Source: Cenococcum geophilum 1.58 (taxonomy: Eukaryota > Ascomycota > Dothideomycetes > Gloniales > Gloniaceae). From it: DNA of 64,000 nucleotides. A program made the position numbers and the translations under genes. The stretch lies in NCBI GenBank assembly GCA_001692895.1, contig KV748217.1:62001-126000 (forward strand), given 5' to 3'. The notes beneath the pieces are model-generated. The model was not told where the DNA came from. It worked only from the letters and a program-made list of their open reading frames with translations, and did not search any database. Shown piece by piece: positions 10,432-22,080 of the stretch (position 1 is the first letter of the stretch; the number at the start of each line of letters is the position of its first letter).

Positions 10432-13400
10432 CTAAGCAAACACATCCACCACAATCCGCTCATTCCGCATCCCCTTCAACCACTTCTCCGCGCGCTCCTC
10501 CGTCCCATCAAGCCCCCGGTCCTTCGCCCTCTGGCTAACCATCTCCTTCGCCGCCGCCCTAACCCCCTCTACCATCCCAGGGCCCCCGCACAAAAACACC
10601 TTCCCGCCGCGATCCCACAGGTCGAAGATATCCTGACGGTCCCGCAGCATGCGCTCCTGGACGTACTTGCACCCGGCCGAGCGCTCCGGCTCGCGACTGA
10701 ACGCATAGCGCACATCGACAGCGCCCAGGCTCGCCCACTCGTCCATCTCGCGCGCATAGAGGCGATCCGCGGTCGCGGAGCGGCAGCCGAGGAAGAGCAG
10801 AGCGGGCGCGAGGGCGCGGCCGGCGGCGAGCTGGGTCGCGCGCTCCTGGACGAAGCCGCGGAAGGGCGCGAGGCCCGTGCCCGCGGCGAACATGATCAGC
10901 GGCGTGTTGGCTGCGTCCGGCGGCAGGTGGAACAGCTTGTTCGACTTGCGCACCGAGACCTGCGTCTGGTCGCCTGCGTGCAGGCTGCTGAGGTAGCTGC
11001 CGGTGACGCCGATGAAGCGGCCGTGGCCGGAGAGCGAGGCGGCGTCGATGACACCGTAGGTGATGCTGCAGACGGCTGCGTTGTGCAGCGGGGATGACGA
11101 GATGGAGTAGTGCCGTGGCCGCATGGGCGGGAGCATCGCGAGGAAGGAGCCGAAGGGGAGGGAGATGTCGGGGTGGCGCTCGAGGATGTCGAGGAGGCTG
11201 AGGCGGGAGACGACAATTTTTTCGTGGTAGGCGGGGCCCGAGAGGTCGGCGAGGGCGGCGGTCGTGGCGGGGGAGTTTGCGTGGGTGAGACAGGCTTGGA
11301 GGTTCTGTAGTTGGGAGAGTGAGTTGCGGGACTTGCTGAGATTCTGAGAAGGTGGGGGATAGGGAGCGGACGTACCTTTTTGGTTACAGGGACGGAGAGT
11401 TCAACGTAGCCTTTCAGCAAATCGAATGCTGAAACTGGCTTGTTGTCTGGGAGATTTACTGGACCGCCGGATTTGATGGTCACCGTGGCATCCCAAGGCA
11501 GAGAAAATTTAGCCAGCACCCTTCGAACACTGTCGTCAGGATTCAGCGGTAATACGGCTAGATAGTCTCCGGTTTCGTATTCCATGTCTTCAGGGAGCTT
11601 AATCTCGAGATGCCGCTTCTGAAGTTCGCCAGGAGCTGTTAAAACCTTGGCTGCCGTGATCGTGCCTTGCTGGACGTCCTGCTGGAGCTGCACCGCCCGG
11701 CTTTTGGTGGAAATTTCCATCTCGACTTTCATTTCAGCTGGGGCTGGGGCGCTGTCGGCCGGTTTAACGCCAAAGTTGGAGACCACTGACGGCCAAAAGA
11801 CTTGATCAGCCCAGGTATCAAAGTCACTGAACATATCACCCTGAGCAGCGTCCGAGGATCCGCGATCCGCGAACTTCTTGGCCCCAAGGCCCTCAAGGGT
11901 AGTCTCCACTAGCCTAGGAATTCGCTGGAAAGTGGCAGCCCAATCACCTATTTGCGGTCAGTTACGTTCAAGGGTATCGTCGAAAATAGTTGGATATCAC
12001 ATACTGTGACCACACCCGAAGACGGCGAAATTAACTCCGTCAAGGGCTTTCTCGTCTTTTAATGACTGCAGCCAGGCAACAAAATAAGCTGCGTTATCCG
12101 TCGGCTGCCCCTCGTACGATGCTGTTACAAATATAACCGGCTCTTGCTTTGGGAGTTTGTCTACTGCAGAGTCCATTTCCGCAATCGAGGCTTCGTATCC
12201 GTGTTGTCGGGCGTCCGAAGCCACCTTTTGGGACAGGGCTTGGCAAGTTCCGGTATCTGACCCATACAGTACGGTCATTCGATTCCCTCTCCGCTGTGTA
12301 TGTCCGCTCTCAGAAGCCGGTGCATTCGCGTTCGAAACCTTAAGCCCGCCCATCGGTGCAACGAGGGATGCTTGAAGCGTTGTTGGTGTAATGCCACTTC
12401 GAAGCGAGGCTCTCATGTAGAAATCCCGGGGTTTAATCGTTAGGTTAGCTTTGATTTGCATCTCGTAGCTGGGATCATCCAGCCTGAAGTTGAAATTCTG
12501 AAGTAGCAACGCTGTGACAAGTAATGCCTCTTGCCAGGCAAAAGGGCGGCCGATGCATGCTCGTATACCCGTTCCGAATGGCTGCAATACATAAGCGTTG
12601 ATTTACAAAACTGGGAGACTGTTATACGAACCTTCCATGCGGCCTTAGGAAGCTTCTCAAATTCTTCATCCAACATCCTTTCTGGCCGAAAATCGTTTGC
12701 ATCTTCTCCGTAAACCTTCGGGTCCTTTTGGATCTTGCTAACCAAGCATAGAATGGTCCAATCTCTTTCAAGCACATACTCGCCTTTGCCGAGGGTGGGA
12801 GGATGTTCCTTGTTTTCGTCTCGCACTCGTCGCGCATATGCTGGAGCAGTAGGTGTGAGACGTAAGGTTTCCCGCAAGACCGCGTTGATGTATTTCAAAT
12901 CCTTGAGGTGATCCACGGTCAGTTTACTCTTACCAACGACCCTGCCAACTTCCTGCTGTGCCTTGAAATACGTGTCAGGGTTCTTGAGTAGATTTAGAAA
13001 GGCGAATGATAATAAGCCGGATGTCGTTTCATGCCCTAACCAAAATCAGCAATGCTCTACGGTCCGTGAGGTAATTCGGACCTACCAGCAATTAAGAACG
13101 TGATCATATTGGCTGCAATTAATTCGTCCCTCATAGTCTCTCCAGTTTTTAGATCCTTTCCATATATCATGGCATTCAGCAAGTCTTTTTTCTCGGTAGC
13201 GTGATCCCTCCGGTGCTGAACAAGCTGTGCTGCGATATCTTTCTGGTACTGGCTGCTTGCTCGAAGCTGCTCGTTTGCGGAAAACATGAACTTTTGTACG
13301 ATGCCGGGAATGCGCGCTCGAGATGATCCTGCGCCCAGTGTGGTGTTCATGGCAGCAACAAATGGATGCATTTCATCCTGGTAAAAGGAATTGAATCGAA

Positions 13401-13960
13401 AGCCCATGGCGCACAGAGCAATGGTGTCAAGTGTTAAGCGCGTGAAGTCATCCGTTACCGCAATCTTGTAGTCTGGTCCTCTTCTAGCCCACAGAAGCAC
13501 AAGCTGGTTGGCAATATCATACATTTCTAGTTACAGTTAGCAGCCTATATATATTCGAAAGGCATTTCCTGGCATCCTCTGCTAGAGTTGGTATCTCACC
13601 ATCAAACATTGCGCGCACGGAGAGGGGGCCAAAGGCTGGCATAAGAATTCTGTGCGCCTGGGCCCAATCGGGATCTTTCTCATGAGGTGCGGTAAACAGG
13701 CCTTGCGGACCAGAACCGGCATCTTTCAAAGCAGCCAGGCCTGGAGGGGTAACCTTGCAGAATCTCGTCTCATCGCACATCTCCTCGAACAGATCGTAAT
13801 CAGCGATGATGATTCGGTCGACCCCTTTCAACCTAAGTTTGAAAATAGGACCATATTTGTCTACGAGTTTCTCCAGAGCTCGTGTTGGTACCTCATCCTT
13901 GACATCTAGTAGATTTCCGATGAGAGGAAGCCCTGGCGGCGAAGGGATAGATTTGACCAT
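10432..13960 (-). CDS. CYP505-type P450:NADPH reductase fusion (fatty-acid hydroxylase)
   Basis: Six exons: 13960-13600, 13526-13086, 13035-12632, 12581-12005, 11947-11376, 11304-10432. The total of 3,228 nt gives 1,075 aa, the usual size for this family (P450foxy/BM3 type). It carries its own electron supply and, by family knowledge, hydroxylates medium/long-chain fatty acids near the omega end. P450 half: I-helix AGHETTS (268-273), ExxR at 323-326, heme loop FGTGIRACIG with Cys411. Reductase half: FMN loop VLYGSDTGT (about 506-513), FAD motif RHYS (849-852), GTGLAPFRGF (927-936), NADPH motifs GCRS (958-961) and FLCGGPGMV near the C-terminus. No N-terminal membrane anchor: it starts MVKSIPSPPGLPLIGN, consistent with a soluble fusion enzyme. 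All introns are 50-73 bp. The 71-bp intron 11305-11375 was chosen over a 32-bp alternative because it is of normal length and restores the TKKNLQA-type family sequence. No disruption seen, so it is probably functional. Confidence 0.94.
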
Positions 13961-14563
13961 TGCGATTAAAAAATAGTGGCTATGTAATAATTTCGGCGAA
14001 TAGCTTGGAGTTGAGAGACTGCTGAAACTCGCTAATATATAAGAAACTTAGGGAACTGCGAAAGCAAGAACAGCGACGGTTGCGGTCATTTATAATTCAT
14101 GATGAATACGGCATGGTTTTTTTCAGCTGGATCTTGCCTTATTTCAATGCCATATTGGAGGTTGAAAATAGCCGGCGTTTAGCCATTCTCCTCACTATAT
14201 GGGGAAAGCGTTGCGATGGCCAATTGGTGTTGGTCTTCTACAGGCATGAGCGTCGGAAAATCCCTGTAGTGTTGGGTTTCGTTCTGACTTGTGAGTCGCC
14301 AGCCTTGTGTACGAAGAGGTTACCCTTCGGAGACACTTCCATAGCGCGGCACTTGCATTTTGCTTGTAGGGGCTTTACGGTCAATTCGCTTCCTGCTGCA
14401 ACTAGGCCATTAGTCAAGCTTCTTTGAATGATACACATGCTAACGAGCTCTTCTTTTCTTGTTTCGCTTTGCCAAGCCACGTATCTGTGCTTGTTGATAG
14501 CCGTCGGCGTCTTTGGAGCTTGATGTTTGTGGGACGATGGGGTGGCAGGGTTAGGGTGGCAGG
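13961..14563. other. upstream region of the P450 gene
   Basis: Contains the P450 promoter and reaches the left end of the next transposon. Open frames here (14080-14427 plus, 14238-14621 minus) show no domain and are taken as chance. A single TTAGGG at 14551 is not a telomere repeat array. Confidence 0.5.
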
Positions 14564-16019
14564 CTCTTCGGCGCCGATAAAAGCGGCGGAATAACGGCAC
14601 GGGCCACAAACGCCAAAACACCCCCTAAACGATCACAACAAATAACAATACACGCACCAAAATACTCCCAATTATCCTCTAACGACGCCTAGAGATGGGG
14701 CGCCTTCGTAAGGAATACAAAGGCCGAAAATCAAGGGCCCGGCTGGTTACTCCTCCACCAGGCCTTCTTCCTGAGCCGGGAAAACACCTGGAAACACCCT
14801 CTCGAGCACTTATTCTTGGTGCACCTCTTTTCTCTCAGGTTCTTGGTGTTCCAATCTCTTAAGATTAGCTTTCATAAATTGCCCGTGTTCCACTACGCAA
14901 TTTACAACGCGTTATTGCCTTAGGAGAAGTACGCACATGCCACAATTAAGAGGGCCCGGATCCACAAGGAAGGAAACGAGGCCTTACTAGGAGCGATAGC
15001 GCAGCTATTAGCAACTATCTTAAAGATGCCTCTGTCCCCCAAAATAATAAGGGCAAGCCATGGAAGGATATCGCCATTAATGCTGGTGTATCTCTGCCAG
15101 AAGTCCCTCATTTTAAGCCCCCTGGAATGCGTTCTCTTAGCTTAAAACCAATCCAAAAAGCATGCAAAGAGGATGAAGGAATTATCAACGCCGTAATAGA
15201 AGAAGAGAGGGAGCTAGATAAAAGGCAGTGCACTAATCGCCTTAAATTTGTGGATACATCTTTAGAGAAAAGGCCCCATTCTGTGGACTATAATAACGTA
15301 GCATTTTGTGATGAATATCACTTCGGTTTAGGGCCAGAGATTACCCACAGAATTAAGAGAAAAAGGGGTCGCTATTACCGCTATTTGCCCCAGAATGTTC
15401 ACAGAAAGGCAGCCACTAGAAAGGATAAAAAGGAGAAGGCACGGGAGAAGGAGCATTTTAAGTTATTCTCTATCTTTGTTGTAATTGGAAAGAATTAGAG
15501 GTTATTTATCCCTTACCAGGTACCTAATAAGGTTGGTAAAATAAATACAAAGGCCTATACCCAGCAGATATTGCCAAAGCTTCTTAATAAGTTTAAGGAA
15601 GAAGGAATTGTATTATGCCAGGATACCGATTCAGCCCATAAATCAGAGGCTATAATTAAATGGGCAAAGGACAATGGACTAGAACTTATTACCTTGCCTG
15701 GCTGTTCACCAGATTTCTCAATTATTGAGTCTCTGGCGCATACAATCAAGAGAAAGTTCCATTCTATTAGGTGCGAAACAGAGGAGGCAATGGCACAATT
15801 CAAGAAGATTTGGGAGGAAGAAGTGGATCAAAAGATGATCCAGCATATGTACAGCTGCTACACCAAGCGCTTTCACGATTGCCGGCGTGCAAATGGGCAG
15901 ATGACACAGTATTGAGCATGAATTGAGCGTTCAATTGTACATAGAAATCAAGGTGTAGCCGACAATCTGGTGTTTGTGGCCCGTGCCGTTATTCCGCCGC
16001 TTTTATCGGCGCCGAAGAG
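14564..16019 (+). mobile_element. DD34E transposon with 48-bp perfect TIRs
   Basis: Ends are a perfect 48-bp inverted repeat (14564-14611 and 15972-16019) starting CTCTTCGGCGCCGATAAAAG. The 1,456-bp unit encloses one transposase frame. It is flanked by GCAGG at 14559-14563 and 16020-16024, a possible 5-bp target duplication; no TA duplication is seen at the ends. Base composition is close to that of the genes, so it arrived recently or escaped heavy RIP. Confidence 0.9.
14695..15915 (+). pseudogene. IS630/Tc1-type transposase with in-frame stops
   Basis: One continuous frame of 406 codons from ATG at 14695 to TGA at 15913 without a frameshift, but with five internal stops: a cluster of three near 14860-14880, one near 14948 and TAG at 15496. 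Each can be explained as Gln (CAA/CAG) or Trp changed by a C-to-T or G-to-A transition, four of them CAA/CAG to TAA/TAG at CpA. N-terminal part: HTH-like region (SDSAAISNYLKDAS, PWKDIAINAGVSLP). Catalytic triad: FCDEYHFG (D1), LCQDTDSAH (D2), SPDFSIIES (E), with 34 residues between D2 and E, hence DD34E. It would cut and paste the element if intact. Lightly mutated, so a nearly intact relative may exist elsewhere in the genome. Confidence 0.88.
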
Positions 16020-16237
16020 GCAGGGTGGCGACGGCAGCTCAAAAAAGCTGACAGGCGGGTGGTCGGGCATGTTGCTCGCCACGTCCGCCAGTTGAAACAC
16101 GCCGCAGGGCTGACAGCAGGAGAGGCGTCGATCACGATGCCCCGGTGAGAATCAGACAAACTTGTCGTTAATCAACACTATGGCCATAAGCATCTCGCAA
16201 CATCTTTATCAACCGTCACTTTAGGGAATTGGGAGCC

Positions 16238-17978
16238 ATGTCCTATCGTGGAAGGCCTAGCAAGGGCTGCCAAATGTGTAGATCCCGCAAAGTTAAAGTA
16301 TGTCTCCCGGAACGGCAGGTCTTTGTGCAAGGCACTTTGTGCTTTTAGTAATTACTGTGCATTCCTCTGAAAACCCCCCGTTCCTGGCGCGCATCGATCA
16401 TCCATAAAATTACGGATATCGGTATATTCTTATTTCACTGACAATGGCCATAGTACGACGAAACAAAACCCACGTGCAGACGGTGTATGAAAGCCAACCA
16501 AGAATGCCAATACAGGGACGACTCGGAACTGTTTTCGAAACCAAACCTCTCTCGCCGCTCAGAGAGCTGAGGAAGGCTGGCGTAAACGGTCGGCCAAATC
16601 GCCAAATAACAGGAGATCTGGTGAATCATCAGAACCTGACCCTGACCTGCTATCATTGCCGGCAACTCAGCATCTCACTCTCGACGAAGAGATCAAGACC
16701 AACCTCTACCGCCTTACATAGGTTCTGAGTATTGCGGCAAGGCCCTCGAACTGATTCAGCATGCCATTCAGGATTACTCGCAGGCAAAATCGCATGAAAT
16801 GCTGTTCGCAGTATACCCGCTTGGAATCTACGAGGTAAGTTTTCTTCTTAGTCGTAGTACTCACGCAATGCTCAAAAGGCTACTGCATCAGAGGCTCGAA
16901 ATAACTTCTCTGCTTAGAATCTTACCCCCGCAACATATAATGGATCCTGGATATCCCACAAAAGAGGGGCTGTGGCACCCATCGGTCCTCAAAATCCTCA
17001 GCAATATAACACTCCCAATGGTGCTCGAATCTTCGATCTGGTGTATTTGCAAATGGTAAGTAGCTGCCTGGCAGTCTATTCAAGTCATCATTCAGAGTGC
17101 ATTCCTGTAGCTAATCATTTTCGCAGCTTGCAAAGTTCATGGGTTGCTTCTCAGCAAGTGAAGAGCCCCCTGGATCACAAAAAAATTGGGCGGATTTGAC
17201 CCATTCGAATGCTCCAGGTCCATTCGTTCCCAGAATTCGTCTCACAAAAATTGTATATGAAACGGCGGCCGTCTGGGCGCAGTGGAGAAACTTCGAGTCT
17301 ATGCGGCCCGGAGGCTCAATCGAAAATAACGTCGAAGCCCTGTTATTGGCCGAGAAGCAAGCATGGAAGGATTCCCTTCCCGATCTTTGGAGGTTTCAAT
17401 CCCTCGAAAACACCCCGAATATATATTCAAACTTTGATCCAAAATGGGTCCGGTTGCTTTTGGACCACCCCGAGGCACCGCCTACCATACACACCCACGG
17501 ACCCCCAAAAAGAGCGTTTGCGTGGAACTTCTATCGGACCTCTCGGTTGTTCCTTAACCGCGTTTTACTCGACTTAAATGATACGATAGCATCACCTCCG
17601 TCTAGTGATCATTCCATGGCAGTGGGTACAGACAGTATGGATTGCCTAGACGCAGAATATCAAATTTTTCGACTAACGGAAGACGTATCCGCCTCTATAC
17701 TTTGTCACTTCACTATTCAGATCCTAAGTAAGTCCAACTCAAGTTCCCCTAACGATGTATGTGGCATGAGGGGCTATGTCCTTCTCTGGCCTCTGATTAT
17801 GATCGATAATGCCATTCGAGCCGGCATTGTGAAGGGAGTGGATGCTGTTAGTTGAAGAGATTGGATCAAGAGAATTCTCCTTTATCTGCACGACGACTTA
17901 GACATAGCGAAAGCTAGAGCGGTGATACAAGCAAACTATGAAGCGAGCTATATATCTTCTCCATTGCCGTCTTCCTGA
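16238..17978 (+). pseudogene. Zn2Cys6 transcription factor, decayed
   Basis: Starts MSYRGRPSKGCQMCRSRKVK, then a 156-bp intron (16298-16453), then YDETKPTCRRCMKANQEC. In the Zn2Cys6 signature CxxCx6Cx6CxxCx6C, the third Cys is Tyr (TGC to TAC, a TpG to TpA change). Further lesions: a 1-2 nt frameshift near 16530 before AAQRAEEGWRKRS, a one-base shift near 16715, an in-frame TAG near 16915, and TGA at 17853-17855, after which the frame continues to a natural stop at 17978. Introns at about 16834-16879 and 17056-17126 are intact. The middle region (from PIGPQNPQQYNT) matches the family's ligand or middle-homology part in style. Such regulators often control nearby metabolic genes, and the P450 gene is 2.3 kb away, but any link is conjecture. 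Confidence 0.85.
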
Positions 17979-18091
17979 AGCAAATGAATATTATGCTGGT
18001 GCTGTATTTTAATTAATATTATCCATTTTTCGGTTTCAAGATATGCGTTCTACTTAATACAAAAAGGGAAGAACGGATACATACTCGGTGT

Positions 18092-18917
18092 CAGTGCTCT
18101 TATCAACATTCAATATCAGTACAAGGCCGTATTGATATTGACATTGATATTAAACATTGATTCAATATTAATTCAATATCCAACACTAAATATAGTACAT
18201 TCTTGGCATGGTGTTTTCTTTGAAAGTAGGCTCTGGTAGAGCTTCAAAATAGCTGCTCTCTTATGGCCGCTCTCTCACCACTACCGTCACCTTCGTAATC
18301 CTTGGCGCGGTGTAGTAGATGTCGGCTGCTCTCTAGATTCTGCCAAGGCCTCCGAAGCCTCTTGTGCTGTATTCGTCGCCATAAGCTCACATTAAATAGT
18401 ACCATATTCGATTCTTGCAGTCGCGAATAGCTTCATAAGGGAGAGGATTGCGGGCAAGTTACTACATAGAAGTAGCCAACCGGCGCTTTTTACGAGGCGA
18501 CCCCGGGGTAGTTACATCTGGTGTATATATGGAGTCGCCCGACACGTCATTGTTGGTAAATCGATTAGAATTAAGCTTAGAAATAGCAGATAAGGATATA
18601 TTATCGTCCTCAATTACGTTAGTAGATAAGGGGGGCATGGGCATTGACTAAGGGTAGAGTGTACGGGGTGGGGGCATAAAACTTGTTAAAATTAACGATG
18701 TTGTGCGCGATAACCTACAAGATCTAATTTAATGTTTGGTAATTTTTACCTTTCTATGGGTTTACCTAATAAATTTAAAATGCGTACGTATTATAAGGAA
18801 GCCTGAGAGTCATTTACCGATACATCCGCCTTCTTTTACCACCTCAACTCTAAAAATCTTTAATATTCAATATCTTTCAGCATTGAACATATCGTATTGA
18901 TATTGATAAGAGCACTG
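18092..18917. mobile_element. non-autonomous hAT-like element, 826 bp
   Basis: Ends are the 15-bp inverted repeat CAGTGCTCTTATCAA (18092-18106 and the reverse complement at 18903-18917), with weaker similarity further in. The flanking 8-mers CTCGGTGT (18084-18091) and CTCGTCGT (18918-18925) match at 6 of 8, as expected for an old 8-bp hAT duplication. The inside has no transposase; a minus-strand 60-codon frame (18462-18644, ending PGSPRKKRRLATS) may be the leftover start of one. Near 18110-18180 there are iterated ATTGATATT/ATTCAATATT motifs, a plausible subterminal binding array. Confidence 0.65.
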
Positions 18918-18925
18918 CTCGTCGT

Positions 18926-20203
18926 TATGGGTAGTTTTACTCATCTCTTGACCGATATGGTTCGTCGCCTAGATACCTGGCCAGAAGAAATCTCTAGACT
19001 TATAGTAACGCTAAAGTTGTCGAAGAATGCAAATGGGTTCGTTACATTCGTTCTGGGTTATTTGTCAGGTTCCCTCCAGGAGAAGGATGTGTAAGCAGTA
19101 ACTTGTTTAATCGTTACTATAGGATACTTATTTTATTTCTAAGCCTTTGAGGACCTTCAAGTAAACTAGCTGAACTACTCCGTAGAGGCATAACCTTTGA
19201 TCGGGTGTAGGTATGTTGCGATTAGAGCGTGCGTATTTCATGGCTCAATGGAGTGATATATTAGACGAGTAACTTATCTAGATAACGCTTAATTAACAAG
19301 TAAATGTCTTGCCACTTGAGCCTCATGAAATTTCCCTAGCGTTCAGGTTTGAAAGATTCTAATACTTGATTGGACAGAGTCTATTTTATGCTCCTTGTAA
19401 GAGAGGCTAAGTGTGAGGCACGATCAAAGAAAAAGCACGGACCTTGTGTCGTCTTGGCATTCCGGCGGACGGAATCGATCCTCCGTCCACCGACTCTTCG
19501 GCTTCTCGTTGTCAGCACCTCTCTCATCCAACCTTTGCTGGGGCAATCGTTTTCTCATCATGCCATTTCGCGGACTCCGGACTCTACGATAGTTGGTCTC
19601 CAGACGAAGATGATCGGAGGAGTTCACGAGCAGAATCCCAGATGGGCCTAACGAACCAAGAATGCTCAGCCACAGAAATGCATTGCTGTAGACATTATAT
19701 CCCCATCCTCATGATGTTGCTAACTCTGGGAAATCTTGCTCTGACTAAATTCTGTCGTTCGTCTTCGTATTTTATTCATACGCTCCGATGGGGTTTCTAC
19801 AATTTTGACCATGCTTGCGTAGTCCACTTCGACTGGACTTCACCAATCATGCGGACTTACTCTGAAACTTATCCTCATCCTTAGCATGCATCTCAGCATT
19901 GGCAGACGCAGCTGAGAACACAAAATTTCATCCTTCTGTCAAAGCTCCGGAGTCCGAAGACCGTGATAGACGTATTGAAATCGCTATCACGCCGGTATAT
20001 AATATATCAGACATTCGAGCCCCAGCAATTTCACATCAACACAGTTTTTTTACGGTGCTACAACCGCTGGTTTTTCCTTTAGTCTCGATTCACTGGGTGT
20101 ATCGGGCCCTTCCCGCGGCGTTCAAGCAATTCCCGGTGTAAAACAGACGCGCCCCGCCACACTTCCATTTACCTATTCTGGTTTTACAGTTGATACTGGC
20201 ACC
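18926..20203. other. intergenic, no gene seen
   Basis: 1.3 kb with mixed composition between the hAT-like element and the membrane protein gene. Frames at 19370-19651 and 19444-19884 have no recognisable domain. The right end carries the promoter and 5' UTR of the gene at 20204. Confidence 0.5.
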
Positions 20204-21658
20204 ATGTCAGCCACAATTCCAGCAATAACTCCACAGCAGTCACAGAGGGCGAAGGAGATAGCCCAGGCGGCGCTTCTCGCTGCTTACAAGAAAGCCGAGA
20301 GGGATTGCACACTTCCATACTTCCTCAGTACATCACCTAACCATCTCTGATTGCGAGGTATTTTATTTTACTAACAATCCTGTGTAGGTTATGCTGAGCC
20401 TATCAGTGGTGATTTTACTTACCACAAAATCATTACCATCGTCTCGGCTATCGCCACAGCGTTAACCATTTGCGTGTCTATGAGCCACGCATATTTCCAT
20501 TTGGTCAACTACGTCAACCCAGGCGAGCAGAAGCAGTAAGTTTAATAATACCTATCAATTAACTACGAGCTGTATTAACGAGCTCTTCCAGAATTATTCG
20601 CATTATTCTCACCACTGCTATATATGCCGTATTTAACTTCTTCTCCTGCTGGTTCTATGATGCGGCTGGATTTTTGGAGCCCATCTCGCAACTCTATGAA
20701 TGTTTTGCACTCTGTTCAATTTTTCTTCTCTTCATTCAATATGTTGCTCCCCATGAGGAATCACGCCTGGATTTCTTCCAAAATCTTGAGCGCCAGGGAA
20801 GGAAAGGTAACAAGATGCATGATTTTGGAAGTCTGAAATGGTTCTATGTAAGTGGACATTTGAAGGCCCTATGCACGAGGTGCCACTTCTAATTTCTCAA
20901 TGGTATAGATTGTTTGGATTCTCGTTTTCCAATTGCTTCCTGTCAGGTTTGTAACCACCATAGCTTCCGAGACTATCCAGGGAGTTGTGTGCCCGCTCGA
21001 ACAGAAGACGCCTAAGGTTTCAGTTACTGGATTTCAGTCTACCTCTACTATAATAGGCCTTCTCGCGGTAGTCCAATTTTGGCGGCGTCTCAGGTCACCT
21101 CTCCGTGAGCATGGGGCAATGACAAAGCTGTTGGTGTTCAAGCTGGTCATTGCCATCACTCTTATCCAGAACGCTCTATTCTCGGCATTCTCATCCGCAC
21201 ACACACTCAAGGCAACTAAAAAGATCAGCTTCCGTGATCTTCAAACAGGTACTCCGGCCGTCATGACGTGCTGTGAGATGATGATCTTTTCAGTTGGATT
21301 CCTTTGGCCGTTCAGCCCGAAGCCTTATCTTCCAGGCCACACCAAGCAACAATACCATAAGCGCTACTCGACTTGGCACGCGATTAAGGATATGCTGAAC
21401 ATCTGGGACATCATTTCTGGTGTTTATTACGCCTTCAAACTCCTTTTCAAATGGCCATTCAAGAAGCCAACTCCTCATGTACCAATTCCTGCGACTGGGA
21501 CCCTTAAGATCTGGGATACGAGGTATGGAAGGAGAGCATCAGCCACGGTAGACTCATTCGAGTCTGCAGGAAGCTCCAAGGCAAGTTCGGACGGAAGTTC
21601 GCACATTCAGGACCTCAAAGACGGAGCTGTAATGTCTAGCCGGATTCAAAACGTTTAA
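20204..21658 (+). CDS. Ost-alpha/TMEM184 (DUF300) family membrane protein
   Basis: Four exons: 20204-20327, 20388-20535, 20592-20847, 20909-21658 (1,278 nt, 425 aa); all junctions are GT-AG and in frame, and the first intron has a CTAAC branch point near 20371. The family (Solute_trans_a) has seven membrane helices and is linked in animals to organic solute transport and in fungi to vacuolar or endomembrane proteins of unknown role. Visible: helix 1 around KIITIVSAIATALTICVSM, then HAYFHLVNYVNPGEQKQIIRI, helix 2 (ILTTAIYAVFNFFSCWF), the conserved DAAGFLEPISQLYECFAL, ESRLDFFQNLERQG, helix IVWILVFQLLPVRFV, and later KLLVFKLVIAITLIQNALF. The C-terminal ~100 residues are soluble and Ser-rich (SFESAGSSKASSDGSSH). 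The gene is intact although it sits only about 400 bp from the large repeat block. Confidence 0.9.
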
Positions 21659-22080
21659 GACAGAAGTGATTTACAGACATTTTTAGGTTGGATTGCTTAC
21701 TTTGTTTCCTTTTTTTCTCATATGTCAAGCATCGGAAAGGTTTGGTTGGAGATACTCGAGACCTGATATTGGGGACTTGATATTTAGGGTCTGACATCTG
21801 GGGCCTGCTATATGGGGTCTGGTTCAACCGGTTCACTTGGGTGGAATTTTAAAAATGCGAGGCTTTTCTCTTTGGCAAATGCACTAGACAGGCTTGTATA
21901 ATTATGGATGTATTAAACTGCAGTTATCGCTTGACTCAGCATGCTCAGACCAAGAAACCGATGAATATCCGCTGCGCGGATAATCGAATATCCGCAAGCT
22001 AACCTATTCGATCGATCCATCTGTTTCTTAGTCTGAGCCACTTTGGTAAGCTTTTGGAAGCCGAGCCGGTCTGTTTATAT
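21659..22080. other. transition to RIP block, with hairpin
   Basis: 3' flank of the membrane protein gene. At about 21740-21825 a degenerate short repeat (GATATTGGGG, GATATTTAGGG, TATATGGGG) occurs. Between about 21949 and 22040 an imperfect inverted repeat (GCTCAGACCAAGAAACCGAT and its near reverse complement) brackets GAATATCCGC motifs. This may be the left end of the next element. Confidence 0.45.

Noticed and set aside
10896..11909. Continuous 337-codon frame as a separate reductase gene
   Set aside because: Its last third is intron and wrong-frame read-through (Pro/Ser/Thr-rich); splicing at 11375/11305 restores the reductase sequence of the P450 fusion.
14551..14556. TTAGGG as telomere repeat
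   Set aside because: Single copy only; no array.
10432..17978. P450 plus Zn2Cys6 factor as a secondary metabolite cluster
   Set aside because: No backbone enzyme (PKS, NRPS, terpene synthase) in the window, and the CYP505 fusion is usually a fatty-acid hydroxylase.
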